From assembly GCA_964644705.1 (NCBI GenBank), contig CAZXYF010000065.1:1-15486 (forward strand): a stretch of DNA of 15,486 bases, written 5' to 3'. The stretch comes from CAZXYF01 sp964644705. Lineage in GTDB: Bacteria; Planctomycetota; Brocadiia; SM23-32. Shown in pieces: positions 12,648 to 15,486 of this stretch. The position numbers and the translations under genes are program-made. Within the stretch, counting starts at the first letter, position 1. Every line of letters begins with the position of its first letter. Under the pieces are notes generated by a model, which worked only from the letters and a program-made list of their open reading frames with translations, was not told the origin of the DNA and ran no database searches.

Positions 12648-15002
12648 ATGGATAACGTTCCCAACATAAATCTGACCCCGGTTGAAAAGAAAGCAGTCGA
12701 AAAATCCACATTCGATGCCCTTTACCCACCGGAGGAAAACATCCCAACTATCGTCGTCAATAATTTCCCCGCTCTGGGCAGACTGACGGCGCTGCGTTTT
12801 CTGGAATGGGTACAAACACATCCCGAGGGCGTGATCTCCCTACCCACCGGAAAAACCCCGGAATATTTCATCCGCAGCGTCAATGAATTCTTGGAGAACT
12901 GGGAACAGCCGGAAACCGTGAAGCAACTGGAACGGGCCGGCATTGACCCGTCCAATCGGCCGCGCATGGACGGACTGCATTTCGTCCAGATCGATGAGTT
13001 CTACCCCATTCATCCGGATCATGAGCACAGTTTCTACTCTTATGTGAACAAGTTCTATATCGAAGGATTCGGCCTTGACCTGGATCGGGCGATGCTTATG
13101 AACTGTGAGGAGATCGGGCTGCCGGAAAACGCTGAACTTTCCACCGTCTGGCCCGAGGGTAAAGTGGACCTGTCGCTGCGATACAGAGCGCCCGAGTCCG
13201 CTCTGGAGGACCTGCAACAACAGGTGCTTTTCAACGTCGATGAATGGTGCCGACGCTACGAGAATAAGATCGAGGAGCTGGGCGGTATCGGATTCTTTCT
13301 GGGCGGCATCGGACCGGATGGGCACATCGGCTTCAACGTGCGCGGCTCCGACCACCATTCGACCACCCGCCTGACAGCCACCAACTACGAGACACAGGCC
13401 GCTGCTGCGTCCGACCTGGGTGGCATGGACATGGCACGCGATCGACGAGTTATCACCATCGGACTCGGGACGATAACCTATAATCCCGATTGTGTGGCTA
13501 TTATTATGGCCGCCGGAGATGCCAAAGCTCCTATGGTGGCCGATGCCGTGCAGCAGGATAAAGACGTTCGGTATCCTGCCACCGCCCTGCATGAGTTGCC
13601 CCAATCACGTTTTATCGTTACGGAAGGGGCAGGACGTCTTCTCCATGAGCGGCATTTTGCACGCGTTTCCTCCGCCGACGAAATTTCCGATGAGGAGGTG
13701 GAAAGAGTATTAATCGACCTATCCGTCCGGGAGAACAAGCGGTTGCTCGATTTGACCGATGATGATTTCCGCAATGATCGGTTTGCAACAGCGGTGGTGG
13801 AGAAACGCCAGAATTCACCTGCCGATCTCGCCCAGATGGTCCATAAACGTCTCGAACGAAAAATCAATCGCGGAGCCGACACACTCAGCAGTCATCGTTT
13901 CTTGCATACGGAACCCCACCACGATGACTTGATGCTGGGATACCTCCCCTGGATCATCCGGCACATCCGTGATTCCAGCAATACCCATTTCTTCGCCACC
14001 CTGACCAGCGGATTCACCGCCGTCACCGATCGTTTTATGGTGGATCAGCTGCAGGAACTTCGACGATTTGTCGATACGGAAACCTTCCGCAAGCTGCATG
14101 ATGCGGACTATTTTGATCCGTCCTCCGATCAAGCGCGACAGCGTGATGTATGGCAGTACCTGGATGGAGAGGCCGCCGATTCCGATCCGATGAAAGCCGA
14201 AGGGATCGCACGCCGACTCTTTAGAGACCTGGTGGAGGTGTTTGAAGACACCTCAATCAGTGACGTCAAACAGCGAATTGACGAAATCGAAGGCTATTTC
14301 CAACAACACCGCCCGGGTGAGAAAGATTCTCCGGATATCCAGCATTTGAAGGGGATGCGACGGGAATGGGAAGCCGAATGCCTGTGGGGTTACTTCGGAT
14401 GGAACTGCACCAACGTCCGGCATCTACGACTGGGATTCTACACCGGCGACATCTTCACCGAAGAACCCAACGCCCATCGGGACGTTCCACCGATGATCAA
14501 TCTGCTGGAAGAAGTTCATCCGGATGTCATCAGCGTGGCACTGGACCCGGAGGGAAGCGGCCCGGATACCCACTACAAGGTGCTGCAGGTAATCGCTGAT
14601 TCGCTCAAACGATACACCAGCGAACATGAGGCGGATTCCATGAGAGTCTGGGGATACCGCAACGTATGGCATCATTTCCACCCGTCGGAAGCAGACGTCT
14701 GCGTGCCGGTGTGTCTGAATATGTTCTCCATCATGGAACGAGCATTCATGGACACCTTCAATTCGCAACGTGAAGCCCCCTTCCCCAGTTATGAGCACGA
14801 TGGCCCATTCTGCGAGCTGGCCCAGCGCATACAGGTCGAACAGTATCAGAAATTAAAAACCTGCCTTGGACGCGAATGGTTTCACAATCATCCCAGCGCC
14901 CTCATTCGCTCAACCCGCGGCCTGGTATTTCTGGAGGATATGGAGCTGAAAGAGTTCTACCGCCGCAGCAGGGAAATCCGGGAATTCACCGAGAAACAAT
15001 GA
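12648..15002 (+). CDS. NagB-like deaminase / PIG-L (LmbE) deacetylase fusion
   Basis: This 784-residue two-domain protein resembles the NagB-LmbE fusions annotated as glucosamine-6-phosphate deaminase in Bacteroidota and PVC bacteria. The NagB-like part (about 35-345) has SLPTGKTP (64-71), Asp116 in IDEFYP (E. coli Asp72) and Asp224/His226 in GGIGPDGHIGFN (Asp141/His143). Val231 stands where E. coli has Glu148. The PIG-L part (about 415-700) has PHHDD (423-427), a variant of AHPDD; His424 and Asp427 are likely zinc ligands and Asp426 the likely base. His642 in GSGPDTHYKV is the likely third ligand. It would deacetylate an N-acetylamino sugar and isomerise/deaminate the product, but the substrates are not proven. 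CAGGAA (12635-12640) precedes the ATG. It has no signal peptide and is monocistronic. Confidence 0.88.
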   Translation: MDNVPNINLTPVEKKAVEKSTFDALYPPEENIPTIVVNNFPALGRLTALRFLEWVQTHPEGVISLPTGKTPEYFIRSVNEFLENWEQPETVKQLERAGIDPSNRPRMDGLHFVQIDEFYPIHPDHEHSFYSYVNKFYIEGFGLDLDRAMLMNCEEIGLPENAELSTVWPEGKVDLSLRYRAPESALEDLQQQVLFNVDEWCRRYENKIEELGGIGFFLGGIGPDGHIGFNVRGSDHHSTTRLTATNYETQAAAASDLGGMDMARDRRVITIGLGTITYNPDCVAIIMAAGDAKAPMVADAVQQDKDVRYPATALHELPQSRFIVTEGAGRLLHERHFARVSSADEISDEEVERVLIDLSVRENKRLLDLTDDDFRNDRFATAVVEKRQNSPADLAQMVHKRLERKINRGADTLSSHRFLHTEPHHDDLMLGYLPWIIRHIRDSSNTHFFATLTSGFTAVTDRFMVDQLQELRRFVDTETFRKLHDADYFDPSSDQARQRDVWQYLDGEAADSDPMKAEGIARRLFRDLVEVFEDTSISDVKQRIDEIEGYFQQHRPGEKDSPDIQHLKGMRREWEAECLWGYFGWNCTNVRHLRLGFYTGDIFTEEPNAHRDVPPMINLLEEVHPDVISVALDPEGSGPDTHYKVLQVIADSLKRYTSEHEADSMRVWGYRNVWHHFHPSEADVCVPVCLNMFSIMERAFMDTFNSQREAPFPSYEHDGPFCELAQRIQVEQYQKLKTCLGREWFHNHPSALIRSTRGLVFLEDMELKEFYRRSREIREFTEKQ

Positions 15003-15026
15003 ACCAGAGGACAAGCGGTTCATTAT

Positions 15027-15075
15027 TTGACCTTTCCTCCGGATTGACGTACTATGAAATTACACTGAGTATAAT
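15027..15075 (+). promoter_or_regulatory. Overlapping promoter-like elements for the 3'-end gene
   Basis: TTGACC (15027-15032) with TACTAT (15050-15055) has 17-bp spacing and 5/6 and 4/6 matches. A second set, TTGACG (15044-15049) and a perfect TATAAT (15070-15075), has a 20-bp gap, which is long; that -10 may work with a TG element just upstream. Either would produce a leader of more than 200 nt. Confidence 0.4.
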
Positions 15076-15079
15076 ATAC

Positions 15080-15293
15080 AATTCGATGCAGATGGCTTTC
15101 ATTCCATAAATACGCGCGGGCAACGATTGTCAATGCCAGCGTGGCGTGATTTCGGGGAACATTGCATTCCCGATAACCGATGCGCCTTCGGCATAAGAGA
15201 GACTGGGGGGGTCGAAGGCGACAGGATGCTCAAAGAGTGCGTCTGTTGCCAATCTCCATCAACACTCTCACCTGTATATAGAAAGTGACGATT
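15080..15293 (+). other. Long structured leader upstream of the last gene
   Basis: No gene is seen. Hairpins include GCCA-GCG-TGGC (15135-15145), CGGGGAA with TTCCCG (15153-15172, one G bulged), and an 8-bp stem GGCGACAG (15217-15224) with CTGTTGCC (15243-15250, one G-U). Within the last loop, AGAGTG (15234-15239) can pair instead with CACTCT (15263-15268), disrupting that stem. A run of seven G residues lies at 15205-15211. The layout fits an untranslated leader with alternative structures. Confidence 0.35.
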
Positions 15294-15486
15294 ATGCGTA
15301 TGTATGAAGATGGATCCAGTATTGTCGATGGTAGTCTTCCCCTAACTGAGCTGAACATCTTTGATCGTGACATTTGGGGATTGGTTGTTCTCACAATCGT
15401 CCTGCTGATTGGGAACGCCGCGACCCTCAAGGCGGCCGAAACGCCGACTTCGGCGGGACCGGTGGCCCGGCTGGACACGCCGATCT
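15294..15486 (+). CDS. Start of a membrane-anchored or secreted protein (partial)
   Basis: The frame is open from ATG 15294 to the window edge, giving 64 residues without a stop. It begins MRMYEDGSS, has a polar acidic N-terminus of about 27 residues, then a hydrophobic segment at about 28-42 (WGLVVLTIVLLIGNA), followed by KAAETPTSAGPVAR. That could be a signal anchor, or a signal peptide with an unusually long n-region cut near LKA-AET. A second ATG, 15300, is possible. The ribosome site is weak (GAAAGTGA, 15281-15288). The promoter-like sites and long leader upstream support a real gene. Too little is present to assign a family. Confidence 0.5.
   Translation, partial: MRMYEDGSSIVDGSLPLTELNIFDRDIWGLVVLTIVLLIGNAATLKAAETPTSAGPVARLDTPI

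Noticed and set aside
15435..15455. GCCGAA/TTCGGC hairpin near the right edge
   Set aside because: It falls inside the open coding frame of the partial gene in G+C-rich sequence, with no T-tract; probably chance.
1..15486. CRISPR arrays, tRNA or rRNA genes, IS elements or transposases
   Set aside because: No regularly spaced repeats, cloverleaf-like segments, rRNA strings or transposase motifs were seen on either strand.

Overview
This window reads as a bacterial chromosome segment of moderate-to-high G+C. It has compact genes, a mix of ATG and GTG starts, and noticeably acidic proteins. The gene content fits an anaerobic or facultative heterotroph of the PVC superphylum, such as a Kiritimatiellota- or Lentisphaerota-like marine or saline organism: a Cys-type sulfatase, a NagB-like/PIG-L fusion enzyme, an ETF/acyl-CoA dehydrogenase operon and late cobalamin genes. 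That placement is inference from gene families; no rRNA or other phylogenetic marker is present.

Layout. (1) Positions 1-334 hold no clear gene but carry inverted repeats and a possible promoter for a small lipoprotein (335-691). (2) Positions 956-4648 are a three-gene plus-strand operon, etfB-etfA-acyl-CoA dehydrogenase. The ETF resembles the FixAB/bifurcating type more than the canonical mitochondrial type. (3) A minus-strand sugar-isomerase-like TIM barrel (4668-5435) converges on that operon and diverges from a complete endonuclease IV (5636-6517). (4) Positions 6568-8925 hold cobU-cobT-cobS, and 10820-12312 hold cbiB-cobO. Together these genes adenosylate corrinoids, make adenosylcobinamide phosphate and assemble the nucleotide loop. 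A minus-strand sulfatase (8972-10510) with its own probable promoter splits the two parts. (5) Positions 12648-15002 encode a 784-residue fusion of a glucosamine-6-phosphate deaminase-like domain and a PIG-L/LmbE deacetylase-like domain. (6) A long structured leader precedes the start of a membrane-anchored or secreted protein that runs off the end (15294 onward).

The most interesting non-coding signal lies between cobO and the fusion gene. A near-consensus promoter overlaps the cobO stop codon and would start an RNA at about 12343. That RNA can fold into a long multi-helix arm (12375-12481) with a possible pseudoknot to its 5' end and a competing downstream pairing. I do not recognise it as a known class, so it is a candidate riboswitch or small RNA. 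No cobalamin riboswitch was recognisable near the cobalamin genes.

All calls come from reading the sequence by eye. Folding, alignment and database searches were not run.
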